NCBI GenBank assembly: GCA_001986395.2
Contig: MQVO02000020.1
Location: 574,100 to 638,099, forward strand
Length of the DNA: 64,000 nt
Reading direction: 5' to 3'
Origin: Irpex lacteus
Taxonomy: Eukaryota > Basidiomycota > Agaricomycetes > Polyporales > Irpicaceae
The notes below the pieces were generated by a model. That model was not told the origin of the DNA. It made no database searches and saw only the letters and a program-made list of their open reading frames with translations. The translations under genes and the position numbers were made by a program. Numbering within the stretch: the stretch's first letter is position 1; each line of letters starts with the position of its first letter. This document shows positions 48,498 through 61,542 of the stretch, in pieces.

Positions 48498-48842
48498 GGC
48501 TCTTGCGTTGCGCTAACCCTAACCCTAGCATAGCTGCCTATTGTAGTAGTTTATTCTCACGAATTAATGAACTTGCTCCTCAACTGCGCTTCGTGTCAAT
48601 TGTGTGATTATTGTGACTAGGATGCCGTTCGTGGTTTTATTGATGAGTATATTGAGAAGGGTCATGTGTCGACATATGAGGCTGATGTGAGAAAAGTTGA
48701 GTTGTTTGTAGCCAATAAAACTAGTAGTTAGACTCTCCGCTACAAGCCGTTATACGATACGCTCTCAGCAGAGTACATAGCTAGAGATAAAACTAGATAC
48801 ATAAGATGTGCCCGCGATGATGTAGTCGTGCCCACATGATAT
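48498..48842. other. AT-rich insert with telomere-like motif and orphan reading frame
   Basis: The 345 bases between U1 and the MOSC gene differ in composition from their surroundings. CTAACCCTAACCCTAG (48513-48528) is two units of the fungal telomere repeat plus a part. At about 48621-48731 a frame reads GFIDEYIEKGHVSTYEADV and ends KTSS-stop, preceded by an AG acceptor-like site (gtgactag). It looks like a coding remnant, but I do not recognise the family. Confidence 0.45.
48513..48528 (+). repeat. Interstitial telomere-like repeat
   Basis: CTAACCCTAACCCTAG is two and a part units of CCCTAA, the complement of the TTAGGG telomere repeat used by most filamentous fungi. Two units may be chance, but it stands directly beside the T14 run and the AT-rich insert. 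Confidence 0.5.
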
Positions 48843-50525
48843 TCATGCCACCCATTCCTTCACACGGACGATATCTCCTACCCGAACGACACCATTTCCG
48901 TTCGGCACGCCGTTGCACCCGAAACACGCCTTGTTCATATTGTTCGCGTCTACTCCCGAGCGAATCTTCATTATGACCTTGTACGGAACGGCGGCATCGC
49001 GAATACCAGTCTTCACGTCTACATTGGGAAGCTGCGTGTGTGACGTTCAGATTCACGTGTTTCCATCTACGAATACGACAAGGCTTGTGATCACTTACCA
49101 GACATCGCGTGCACTTCGAAACTAGAGAGATGACGTTGGCCTCGTCCGGAATGTCATCACCAATGACGATCTTCCGCCAGGCGTCCTCTGCGTAGGGCAC
49201 CCCCGCACCTGTGAACACGATGTTAGGACGAAACCTGTGATTGGTACCTTAGTTATGACTATACACAGAGAATTAACTACACTTACCGTTCAATCTCAAT
49301 CTGACCATCCTTCCATCGGTCGTGGTCCATACCGCCTATCTTACCCAAGGTGGCAGAGTTTCCAGTGGCAGCATCGCGAATGGCGGCTCCGACGGCAGCG
49401 AGGCTTTCCTCACTCGCAACGAGGAGCGGATATCCATCCTACGAACAGTCAGCCAATTGTGAAGCTCGCTATCGCGGAAACATATGGCCGTACCTGAAAT
49501 ACACTGCTTGCCTCGAGATTAGGAAAGAGAGGGGTCGGATCACATGGACGGACTCGGGGACCTTTCATGACCAGGTGGACCTCCTTGCCCATATAGTTTG
49601 ATAGGATTTCCGACGGTGAGGGTTCTCCTGGTTCGGCAGCTTGGCACACGTACCCATCGATATCAGTTTGTCCGAATAAGCTGCACTTGTCTATGCTGTG
49701 AAACGTGTGAAGAGTGTTATCAGCGCACGCGGCGTCAAGACGGGCTATGACAGGCCAACAGAATGACATACATTGGCCATTGAGAAAGTATCGCTGGCGT
49801 CGGCTGAATGGGCACGCTGAAAGACGTCGTAGCGTCGCCATTGGGAACTGTCACGGTCAGCACTCCTCCAGCAACGGAGCTATTGTCGTAATGAAGACGC
49901 GGCTCGATGAGTACCATCTAACGAAGTGGGTAAGCCGAGTTGGCGAAATCTATTTGTGCTATTCACCTTTGCGATCTCACGCGCAGTGAGGATCTTGTTG
50001 TTCTTTGCATCGATGATGCACCACTTTCTGTCATTCTGAAGGTTCATGTTCGTAAATTACTGGTTTGTGTAGCTCTGACTGTTCAAATGAAGTTTAATGA
50101 ACCTACCTCGAGCCCGATCGGGGTGTATCTGGCCTCAGAGACAGACGTCCCTCGACAACTCTACTCCCGATTCAGAGTTGTAATCAGGCGGATCAGAGTC
50201 GCATCGTGCACACCTTGATCGGATGAACCAAGATCTTCGAGACTCGCACTTCGCCCATGTCGAACGGCCCTTTGACGATATTCGGCCGTGGAGTTTCAGA
50301 TGGGGAAGTTTTATTCGTCGTGGCCGCAGCGGACGAGCGTGAGGCTGGAATGGACTAGATGGGTAGCATGATTGTTAGCTTGTTATTCTACGGAAGCATT
50401 GGAGACGTCATCATCCTCACCTTGTTCCGGAAAATTAGGAAGGCGAGTGCGGCGGCTGCTACACCTGTTGCAAGCCATGCTGTGTTTGCAGACGAGAGAA
50501 CGCTGTATGATGTGGTGTCGGGCAT
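48843..50525 (-). CDS. MOSC-domain protein, mARC-like (molybdenum cofactor)
   Basis: Resembles the mitochondrial amidoxime-reducing component, which reduces N-hydroxylated compounds with electrons from cytochrome b5 and its reductase. The start MPDTTSYSVLSSANTAWL leads into one membrane helix (residues about 16-32, LATGVAAAAALAFLIF is the core), then a MOSC beta-barrel N-part (VSKILVHPIK, DRKWCIIDAKN, ILTAREIAKMVLIEP) and the MOSC domain (ERFRPNIVFTGAGVPYAEDA). SKCTRCLLPNVD contains the Cys expected to hold the molybdenum cofactor. It ends VGDIVRVKEWVA-stop. Introns in phase at RNK/SIPA and RCL/LPNVD. A possible partner, the cytochrome-b5 reductase, lies 21 kb away in the same window; that may be chance. 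It is divergent from enolase. Confidence 0.85.
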
Positions 50526-51007
50526 TCTGTATTACACTGAAGTGTACTTTGTAGTTAGTATTACCTGTAAGAGCGGATTCGTCTCAATGCGCTGAGAGTA
50601 CGCGATGAAGAAAAGTTTTCTGCATATTGTTCAACAACAAAACGAGCCGCGTCCAGCGACCGAACGGATGACTAGGCACTAGGGTCGGGCGGCGGGCGTG
50701 ACTGTGACTCCCGCCGTCACATCTGCGACCCGACTAGACTGCTCTTTTGGAGGACGAGTGACGTCTCGAAGACGCGTTCTACCACCGAGGCTATGAGAGG
50801 AAGCAGCCAATGGCAGCTCTAGAATGCACCCAGCCGATGCTGCCATACTCTAAAACCGCTCCAGGCTACACCACGCAATCGGCTCATTCCAGATTCTGGC
50901 GGTCACCAAGAGTTGGCGAAAGATAATCAGCGTGGGAATCTTGATCATGCATATATGTACGCTCCTCTGCGTCGCAAACCTTCACTATTCCCCCATCCTC
51001 AACAGCC
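50526..51007. promoter_or_regulatory. Divergent promoter region, MOSC gene / enolase
   Basis: About 480 bases between diverging start codons. The enolase side has a pyrimidine-rich stretch (cttcactattcccccatcctc) just before its ATG, as usual for strongly expressed glycolytic genes in fungi. Palindrome-like CG-rich pieces near 50680-50740 may be protein-binding sites (speculative). Confidence 0.45.
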
Positions 51008-52734
<1,727 letters not shown>

Positions 52735-53405
52735 ATGTATATCATCGCGACGCAAAACTAATGAACACCATGGGAGTGCTGTAGAGTATCAATCAACGAA
52801 TTAGAACACAATAGAATGTACAATGATAGTTCATGACCATCCATGCGTGTGTGAGACCGTGTCTGAAACCTATCGCAGGCTGCCTCGGCTGGCTCGACCA
52901 ACGTTCCTGAACAACGAACAGTACTTATGACTAGATTGATGGCGGCGTCGCACGCCCGAGATTGGCTATGATGGCGGTATTGAAGATACTTATCTGCGGG
53001 CGCAACGATAGCAAGAACGCCATCCACGGTGAGGTACACAATTACTGTAATGACAGGAGACGCTACGTATCTTACCCGATCTGTATTCGTATTTCGAGCC
53101 CTTCCCTTGTAAAGAGGCTTCAACTTCATGGAGGGACGGATGATAATACGCGTTACAGGCGCTTAATGAGACCTATAGATAGACTGGAACTTGTGATCTA
53201 CTCTCGTCCAGGACGTGGAACGTGTCTCTTGTCATGCCGAGTAATCTAGTGCGATATGTATCATGCCCTCGACCTCGAACAGTGATGGCAATTTTCTTCT
53301 TTTATTTGTTAACGTCATGGTGCACGCGCCGTATATATAGGGCTTCTGCTAGGAACACGAACCCCACCCCAGCGACGTGACCGAACCCCCCTGGACGTCC
53401 CCAGC
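52735..53405. other. Intergenic, enolase 3' flank and phosphatase promoter
   Basis: About 670 bases. A TATA box at 53332-53340 belongs to the next gene. No other feature recognised. Confidence 0.4.
53332..53340 (+). promoter_or_regulatory. TATA box of the acid phosphatase gene
   Basis: TATATATAG lies 66 bases before the ATG at 53406, the usual spacing for a TATA-driven, often inducible gene. Confidence 0.6.
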
Positions 53406-55517
53406 ATGCTCCGCTTGCTTGCTCTGCTCAATGTCCTGCCCCTCCTGCTCGCAGGTGTGTCCGCACAGAAGGCATCCACCTTTGCTGGCGCAACATCCAG
53501 TGATGTCTTCACTGCAACCGCGACAGGACCAGACACGAGCAACTTTCCGGAGCCTAGCGTAGTTGGCTATGCTGGCCCAACACCTAGTAAGTGCCCATAG
53601 AAGATTCATTCCAAGACGGCTCTGACTTCTGCCCACTTGATCAGCTGGCGACGAACCCTTTGTTCTCCAAACGGCAATAAGTGCTCCGCAGAAGAGCGAT
53701 ATCTTCCCTCTGGAACACCCTCAGGTGTTGTTGGGAAGCACTCCAAAGACGTCGTCATCCTTCAATCCCGCTCGCTACTGGGGAAACCTCTCACCATGGT
53801 TTTCAGTCGACTCTGCCGTTAACGGACTTCCCGGTGCTTCCTCGCGCGCACCCAAGGGATGCAGCATCAAGCAGGTCCACATGCTTCAACGTCACGGTGC
53901 TCGATACCCTGCATCTGGAGACCCGCCGGCTGAGTTTGCCACCTTCCTGCACGGGGTGGCGAATTCTACTGGGTTTAAGGCGTCTGGCCCGCTCGAGTTC
54001 TTGAATACTTGGACGTTTGAGTTGGGTGCTGAGCTGCTTACAACATTTGGGCAGCAACAGCTGTAAGTGGACAGACTGAAATACGATTTGCGTGGTGCGA
54101 AGTCTAATGCCTGTTGATGTAGATTTGAACGTGGATCTGCGTTCCGTATCCAGTACGGGAAGCTTCTTGATGGATTCACGCATACGCCCGTGTTCCGGAC
54201 CACATCTGAAGGTATGTTCATAGCGCCATAAAGATGTAGAATACTCATTCTGAGATGCTTTAATAGCACGTATGGTTGACTCTGCGTAAGCATAGCTCTT
54301 TCGTCGGAATTGGCGTGTCTTTAACCTATGAGTATCTAGAATCAACTTCGCTGCAGGCTTCTTTGGGGTTCAGACATACCAGAACTCGTACCGTCTCGAG
54401 ATTGAAATCGAGGAAGAGCCCTTCAACAATACGCTGGCGCCATGGAACAACTGCTTGCCCAACGGCGACAACTTCTACGACCTCGGAACAAAAGCTACCG
54501 AAGCTTGGATTGAGGTGTATCTCAAGAACACGGCGAAGAGGCTCCAGCCTCACATCAAAGGGGTGAACTTGACTGCGGACATCGTCTATGCTATGCAAAG
54601 TCTTTGTGCCTTTGAGACCGTATCTGTCGGAAGCTCGGAGTTCTGTGGACTGTTCACTGAGGAAGAGTGGAAAGGATATGAGTACTCTCTTGGTAGGCGA
54701 AATTGTGTATGCAACGATAAACTCTACTGACTGCATGCCTGAAAGATCTCAACTTCTGGTACAGCAGTGGCCCTGGGAACCCTGTCACTGCCGCGCAGGG
54801 TATTGGCTACGTTCAAGAGCTGCTTGGACGTCTCACAAACACGACTCCTGCCGCTGGGTCTAGTCTGAACTCTACCTTGGACAACAGCACTACTACATTC
54901 CCTCTAGACCAGCCAATGTGAGTAGCTTTTGCCGCTTATAGCATGCTATATCTGCTCACACTTCGATAGCTACTTTGATTTTACGCATGACACAGTCATC
55001 TCCGTTAGTAAGTACTCCAGAGACAGTCTGTAATAAACAAATCGTAGCTGACATTGCTCGACAGTTATCGCAGCTATGAACTTCACAAGCTTCAACTCCG
55101 CTGGTCCTCTTCCCCTCACTCATATCCCTGCTAACAACGTCAGTAGAAGCCCTTCGTCGGAGTGGCAAACGTTATACTGACGCTCACTTTATGCTGCTCC
55201 AGGCTTACCACGTTCAAAACATCGCCCCCTTTGCTACCCAACTGACAGGTCAAGTATTAGAATGCCCAGCATCGTCTAGCAACAAGACCCTCGTCCCCTC
55301 TATCCGATGGATTCTCAACGACGCTGTCGTCCCTCTCACTGGCATTAAGCAATGCGCTTCGCACAAGAACAAGGACGGCCTCTGCCCCTTGGACTCTTTC
55401 ATCGCGGGAATGAAGCAGCTTGTGGCTGAGGAGGACTGGACATACGATTGCACGGCCAACTATACCAATCCTGGCGTCCCTAACAAACTAACGAACGGTA
55501 AACCTCTTCGTCATTGA
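53406..55517 (+). CDS. Secreted histidine acid phosphatase (phytase-like)
   Basis: Extracellular phosphatase of the histidine acid family, related to basidiomycete phytases. Signal peptide: MLRLLALLNVLPLLLAGVSA. The active-site motif RHGARYP (near 53890) provides the His nucleophile, and THDTV (near 54983) the HD proton donor. Six or more Cys (KGCSIKQ, NNCLPNG, SLCAF, EFCGLF, KQCASH, GLCPLD) would form disulfides, and there are about ten N-glycosylation sequons. Introns after GPTP, after GQQQL, after TTSE, a tiny exon ARMVDSA, after EYSL, and around MYFDFTHD. It ends NGKPLRH-stop. It may free phosphate from organic sources; phytate as a substrate is inferred from the family only. Confidence 0.88.
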
Positions 55518-55852
55518 GGGTCACCGTAAAACGCCCACGGGGGGACCATGCGACATTCAACCCCTAGAAGTCATGTAGTGTTTTAAAACATGTACTTACC
55601 CAATGTACCGAGAGATCTAAGCACTTGAATGTAGTTTTCCTTGAATTGCCTATCACCGCAAGCCAATCACTTGCTATTTCTGTATAGACGCCCATAATTG
55701 ACATGCAGGCATGATTTCGTCCACTGTCGCCACGCCCGCCACCACCTTTTCTTGATCTCCACTTCTCCATGTTGTCTCGCTGACCTCCACCCACTTCCCC
55801 ATCTTACCTCTCTGGCCCTTGATACTCTCGCGCGAACGCGGCGAGCCTGGAA
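55518..55852. other. Intergenic, nothing recognised
   Basis: About 335 bases between the phosphatase and the CAS1 gene. Minus-strand frames here are shadows of the CAS1 first exon. Nothing else seen. Confidence 0.4.
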
Positions 55853-58780
55853 ATGGCCTTGAAACGCGGCTCGTTCTCCCTCAATCCGAATATAGGACAC
55901 TTCGCTGCCGCGGCAGCTTTCACTTGTGCACTGGTCCTTGGATTCTTCAGGTTCTTTATTCTCGGCGAGTAGCTGCTTCAATATTATAGGTCAATGCATG
56001 CTGACGACTTGCATTATACAGACCGCGTTGATCCGCTACATTGTAACGCACTGTTGACCAAGGGAAGGTGGCTGGATGACAAGTTTACTAACTGGCAGCC
56101 AGATGGTGCGTATATTTCCATATTCTATTAGTATTAATCTAACGACATGTTTTGTAGGATGTATGCTGTATGACTATCAACCAGAAGATGTCTCGGCTTG
56201 CTTGGGTTCAAGACGAGTGGTCTTCATCGGGGATACCGTCACACGCCTACTCTACTTCCAGTTCGCGCATACTATCGACCCGTCATTACCTGCCGCACCG
56301 TCTGAAGGCTCAAGCAGGCACACAGACTACACCTATATGACAGCAGGTGGAATAGAGCTATCGTTTTATTGGGCTCCATACTTGAATACGTCGACAACCC
56401 TCAACCAGCTCCGTCCATCTGGCCCGCCTCAACGTCACAAGGACCGTCCTGCCTTGCTCGTTATGGGCTCTGGACTTTGGTACCTCCAACACGAGTCGAC
56501 TTCTGGAGGACTCCCCGCCTGGGAGTCGAATATACAAACTGCTATAGAGACCGCCCAACAGGCACATCCGCCGACGGCAGACACAGTGGTTGTGCTGCCG
56601 GTAGAGGATATTGTCCCTCCGAAGCTACCCTCGCAGCCCGCGAGTGCGATACATGGAGCGGACGTGGATGCCATGAACTCTGATCTCGCACATCGAATCC
56701 GACCAGCTTCGTCTAGCGATCCTTTCGCCTTCTTTGGTCGACGTCCACCTCCACCACCTGGTTCTTTGTCCCCCATGTCTCCTGATACTTCGATGTGGTT
56801 CCCCTCCGTATTCAATACGATGCTGGATATAACCCAGACAGCGGACGAGTTGCATTACTCCGACGCAGTGGTGAAGATGCATGCGCAGATTTTGCTGAAC
56901 TTAAGATGCAACGATGCATTACCGAAGGTCTCTCCGATGGATAAGACATGTTGTAGAAGCTATCCCTGGCCATCCCTACTTCATACATTGGTCATTGCTG
57001 GGTTCGTGCTATGGTGGCCCATTCTGTGGTTTCTTGCGCATCGCTATAGTAAGTTCGCAAAAGTATTTGGATTTACCGGCCAACTGATTGCCCGCTCGGT
57101 TTCAGACGCGAAGACAAACGACAGTCCGCTCATTCCAAAAGATCAGATCTCTATCGCGGTCGTCAGTGCCGCGGTTGCTATCATATACATCGCAGATCGA
57201 ACAGGCTTTTGGCTGAAAGAGCAGAAACTGTATAACCCTTGGACGTTCGCGTTCCTGACTGCATTCAGTTTCCTCATCGGACTGTTGACTGTCAGACGTG
57301 GTGACAACGACCTTGGCTTCCTCAACAAAGATCAGGCCGATGAGTGGAAGGGTTGGATGCAACGTAAGTCCGTCGGTCTCGCGCAGTGCTGTCATGCTAA
57401 TATTTCCACCAGTTGTGCTCCTAGTGTACAATTACGTGGGCGCATCGGAGGTCTCTGGGCTCTCTAACCTTGTCCGAGTCATTGTGGCAGCCTATCTATT
57501 CATGACCGGTTACGAACACACCATGTTTTATCTCAAAAAGGCCGATTACGGCCTCACAAGAGTCGTTCGGGTAAGCTGCGTGTATATACTGATTTTATAT
57601 CCGATGCTCACAAATTTCTCCTTAGGTACTCCTCAGGATCAACCTGTTCACTGTGATCCTGGCCTATACCATGAATACCGACTACCAGTCGTATTACTTC
57701 CCTCCTCTAGTATCCTGGTGGTATATCGTTGTGTACGCCACTATGCTCGTTGGTGCACAATTCAATGACCGGACGGCCTTCCTGGTCGTCAAGATTGTGT
57801 TTTCTTTAGTTGTGGTCACCGTCCTTACGAGGGCTGACTGGTTTCTGGAGCTCGTTTTTGGATTTCTGGACCAGATCTGTGGAATCCACTGGTCTTCGCG
57901 ACAGTGGGCGTTCAACATCAGCCTTGACACTCTCGTGGTTTACGCCGGTATGCTCACTGCTACACTGGTAGTCAAGATTCGCGAGTTGCATTTGACGGAG
58001 CATCACTTATGGCCGCTTGCCACCAAGATTGCTGCGGGCACGTCTGCGGTCGTATTGGTGTGGTTCTTCGCTTTCGAGGTCATCCAAGACCAGGCGGCGT
58101 ACGACGGGTGGCACCCCTTCGTCTCATTCCTCCCCATTTGCGCCTTCGTTATCCTCCGCAACGCCAACACCGTCCTCCGCTCCATTTCTTCGAAGGCATT
58201 CACTTTTATAGGCAAATGTGCCCTGGAGCTTTACGTTATTCAGTACCATTTCTGGCTGGCTGGCGATACAAAGGGCATATTGCTCGTCATTCCTGGAACG
58301 AGATGGCGGCCCTTGAACATGGTCGTCACATCTGTCATGTTTATGTACCTGTCCCACCACGTTGCAAAGGCCACCGTTGACCTTACAAAATGGATTTGCG
58401 GCGACCAGCAAGCTGCAGCGTCCCTACCGCCGCCAGTAAATGCATCGCAACCTCGCGAAGGATCGTCGAACGATCATTCAGAAGGACAGGATATAATCTT
58501 CGAGGCGAACGAGAACTTGGAGCTCCCTCCACGGAAGGACGACCAAGGCAATGTACTACCACCGGAGCCAGACACTCCTGTACGAGCACCTCGTCGCTGG
58601 GTAGACCGCCTTGCCGAGGGTTCGCGTTCGCCTCAGCCCTCTCCACGCATACGGCTGTGGTACGGGGAGAAACCGTGGTATGCAGGGTTAAAGGCGAGAC
58701 TATTAATAATTCTTGGGGTTATGTGGTTGTTGAACGTGTTCTGGTGGTATCCTCCGAGGATGTTGTCTCATCATCCATAG
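55853..58780 (+). CDS. CAS1: CAS1-like O-acetyltransferase (polytopic membrane protein)
   Basis: Member of the Cas1/CASD1 family that acetylates polysaccharides or glycans in the Golgi. A membrane anchor (AAAAAFTCALVLGFFRFFIL) leads to an SGNH-like luminal domain with VFIGDTVTRLLYF and the DxxH motif DELHYSD. Ten or so helices follow (LLHTLVIAGFVLWWPILWFL ... MVVTSVMFMYLSHHVAK), with CALELYVIQYHFWLAGDTKG conserved. The tail is about 120 residues and ends in one more helix (LLIILGVMWLLNVFWWY). Two oddities: the nucleophile motif GDS reads GDT (Thr codon 56235-56237), and the first intron (55965-56021) must use a GC donor to keep frame, giving FFILDRVDPLHC. Family work shows the Ser acts in catalysis; whether Thr can replace it is unknown. 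Confidence 0.85.
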
Positions 58781-59508
58781 CAGACTTTTCATATACTTCA
58801 GTACTGGACATTCATTCACGGATTACAATCATAGTAGTGTATAATTCATTTTATTATTGCGTAGCGATATACTCTACCCTACAGCCTCCTGAAGAACCTG
58901 GAAAAGGTAAGTATGAGCATGGATTCTACTATAGAGCATGCGGCGAGGAGATCATTTGGTTGAAGACATTATAAATTGTAGATCGTCGTAGTGCTTGAAG
59001 CACTCGGGTAATAGGGAACAATTTTTGTAATCATATCGAGTGGCAGGACAGAATAACGTACCTAGCTAAGCGAGCTACGTGCACGTTGCAATGAATCTAA
59101 AGAAAGGGTCGTCAGCAAGAGCTCGATTGATAAGGAGTTTGCGAGAAGTAGAAATGTCAGAATTAGCATGGTAAGGATCATCAAGGACTGTCCTTAAGAC
59201 AGTGTCAGGACTTGACTCTAGAAAATTGCTCATCCTACGAAGTATAAGGAAGTTGTACTCACCAACATCACAAACTACTAAAGCACCCTGGTATTCATTT
59301 GGACTTCCTGCAAGAGAAACAGATGGTTAGCGATTGGCACACAAAGTCTTGCGTGGCGTGTATGCTCGGAAATTTGGGTATATGATAACCGTTCATTAGC
59401 CCGAGAGCTTCGAAGTAGCGATTCATTGTTTCTCGTCACCGCAAGACCACAGAAGAAGCCACATACCAGGACGAGCCGCGACGAGAGGGAGGGAAGAGAG
59501 CAAGGTCC
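58781..59508. other. Intergenic, nothing recognised
   Basis: About 730 bases. Contains a short inverted repeat ACTGTC-CTTAA-GACAGT near 59188-59204. No tRNA or gene of note seen. Confidence 0.35.
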
Positions 59509-59645
59509 TCACGCTTCGAAATTCGCAGGATAAAACTCTTTGATGGCGCACGTGATGCAATTCATTAGGGCAGGTCTGCCTGATTTGGCAGCGGCCTTGG
59601 CGCGTGTAAGATGTGCGGCTTCCTCCTGAGCAATTTGGGCCTCGT
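59509..59645 (-). CDS. Possible last exon of a small unidentified protein
   Basis: A minus-strand frame opens right after an AG acceptor-like site (caattag) and reads EAQIAQEEAAHLTRAKAAAK, continuing to NCITCAIKEFYPANFEA-stop. The composition (Ala-rich helix, then a CxxC) looks coding, and the frame is closed upstream by TGA, as expected if an intron lies there. No convincing first exon was found; it would have to lie under the 5' end of the Cut8 gene. The family is not recognised. It may be a chance frame. Confidence 0.35.
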
Positions 59646-59732
59646 CTAATTGCTTTCAGCTCTACAACGAACGACGATCTCGACATCACACACGACTACA
59701 ACCACCTCTTGCCTTGCTAAACGTGAACGCCG

Positions 59733-61063
59733 ATGGCGGACGTTTTGAGCCACCAACCAATGCAAGTCGGCTTTCAGAAGAGACCAGTGAACCATGCCCC
59801 ATCTCCACTGGGTTTCGGGTTCGGGCTGTCTGCAGCACCGTCGGCGCCGTCATGGGCCGCGTCTTCGTCGTCCTCTACACCTCATACACCTCTACAACCC
59901 TGGAATATGGCAGCCGTTACGAACCAGTTGCCTCAGGTACGCGTTACGAAGAGGCGGCATGAGCACGATGAAGACGAAGGGAAGCACGATGAGGCCATGG
60001 ACCGTAGTCCCACGCCTGAAAGGCCTGAACGACCAAGACGCGCTGTACCGAAACGTGCACGCACGACTCCTGCAACCGTCGGAGCTGCAAAGGACGGGAA
60101 GTCCGCGAAGGAGGGGAAATCATCAGGAGAGAACGATGTCGACGTCGGTGTATTGCTCGGTAAGTAGCATCTCGGTTGTTTGGGACTGTATTCGACTTAT
60201 CTAATGTGTGATGTTTTTAGCGAGCTTGCCTCCAGAAACGCTACTCCCATTGCTCACGTCTCTTATATCCACCTTACCGACCCTCAAGCCCACCGTATTA
60301 TCTCTAATCCCGCGACCGGACTCTCGCTACTGCTACCGAGGCCATCATCAAGTCATCAAAGAAACTACACGACGCGTATCCATATTCCACATCAGGCCTC
60401 GCTGCCAGTCCCTCGTCGTCTTTCGGATTTGGCGCTGCAGAGTTTGGAGCTAGTCGCTCGCCAAGCACTTCGGGACTTTCGACATTCGCTTTCTCCCGCT
60501 CTCCTACTCCCTTCGGCGGATCGCCTGGAACCGACGGTCAAACGAGTGGCATGAGACAAGAATACATCGTCTCCCGCCTCAGGCCACACATTCAGGACTT
60601 CGTGTCTTCCTGCTTCTCATATCTGCCCTACTTCTCTTACATCGACAACAACGCGACTTCATTGGACTCCGACAAGAACCACACAGCACCTCACGTACTG
60701 TCTCATGCTTCGGCACTCCAATCTCAGCACAAGGACAAATCACATCCGTCGGAAACGTATCTCTTCCTTGAAACGCTTACGGCGCAAATCCTCGCCCAGC
60801 CCGCGCTCACTCAGAATGAGCTTTTGCCGTCGCTCATGCCTCGTCTTACTCAAGAGTGGAAGGCTTGGGTGGAGAGAGTCGATCAAGTCGTCAACCGTGA
60901 TGGCGGAATGTTTGGACAGGAAGTTGTGCGAAGCTGGGAGAGCGGCCTGGATCGGTTCGCTGACTCTAAGGGCGATGGTGTTGAGGCGATGCGCGCCATC
61001 AGAGATCAGTGGGTATCGAAGGTGGGATGGCTTGTGGGCCGACAGCCGATGGAGGAGTTATGA
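59733..61063 (+). CDS. STS1: Cut8/Sts1 nuclear proteasome tether, frame broken by one base
   Basis: Cut8/Sts1 anchors the proteasome at the nuclear envelope. The N-terminus (MADVLSHQPMQVGFQKRP) and basic stretch (KRARTTPATVG, a likely nuclear signal) are followed across an intron by LPPETLLPLLTSLISTLP, TVLSLIPRP, then in the next frame TLATATEAIIKSSKKLHDAY, and the helical body (SRLRPHIQDFVSSCFSYLPY ... WVSKVGWLVGRQPMEEL-stop). The frame change falls in the conserved IPRPTL motif, where CGACCGGACTCTC has one base too many (about 60318). If 60295-60340 (46 nt, gtatta...accgag) is spliced out, the frame closes, but this removes conserved sequence. A sequencing error, a real null allele or rescue splicing all remain possible. 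Otherwise the length, about 350 residues, suits the family. Confidence 0.75.
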
Positions 61064-61542
61064 GAGTGCTGCTGCGGTACCCTTCTTACTTTGCTCTTCA
61101 GCGGCATCGTTCTCCTCTCATTAGTCACGTCTTTTGCTTTATTATCTTCACACATCGACCACGCTCCCTCTTACTTATCTCTCCATCCTTCTGTTTCCAT
61201 ATCTCCATTGACATCATTCATCATCGCATGTTTCTCGACCTCATCAATCCTCATGAAAGAAACCCGCTGCCGGGTGACTGTACGTGTACTTTCTGCACCG
61301 CATCATTTATACCATCGGATTGCATAAGTAGTAACGAATTAATGTCTTTTTATTTGCCCCTTCGCTTGTGCAGCTATAGCGTGTACAAAAGTAAGGACGA
61401 TATACATCTAGAGTAGTACCTTCCCGTTATGAGTGGCTGGATGATAGGCGGCAAATCGGCGCTTGTTACAGCTTTGCCATGAAATTCGCTGACCACAGTC
61501 TACCTCCTTCGTGGTAACTTCTCAACTTATAACGACCACGTC
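61064..61542. other. Intergenic, Cut8 3' flank
   Basis: About 480 bases. The plus strand is T/C-rich (61090-61230). No gene recognised; the short frames there are low-complexity. Confidence 0.35.

Noticed and set aside
48513..48528. Reading CCCTAA units as a chromosome end
   Set aside because: Only two and a part units, with normal genes on both sides; it is interstitial at best.
55853..55990. TAG readthrough in the CAS1 first exon (frame is open on both sides of the stop)
   Set aside because: A normal 57-nt intron with CTGAC branch site and TACAG acceptor, using a GC donor, explains the data better.
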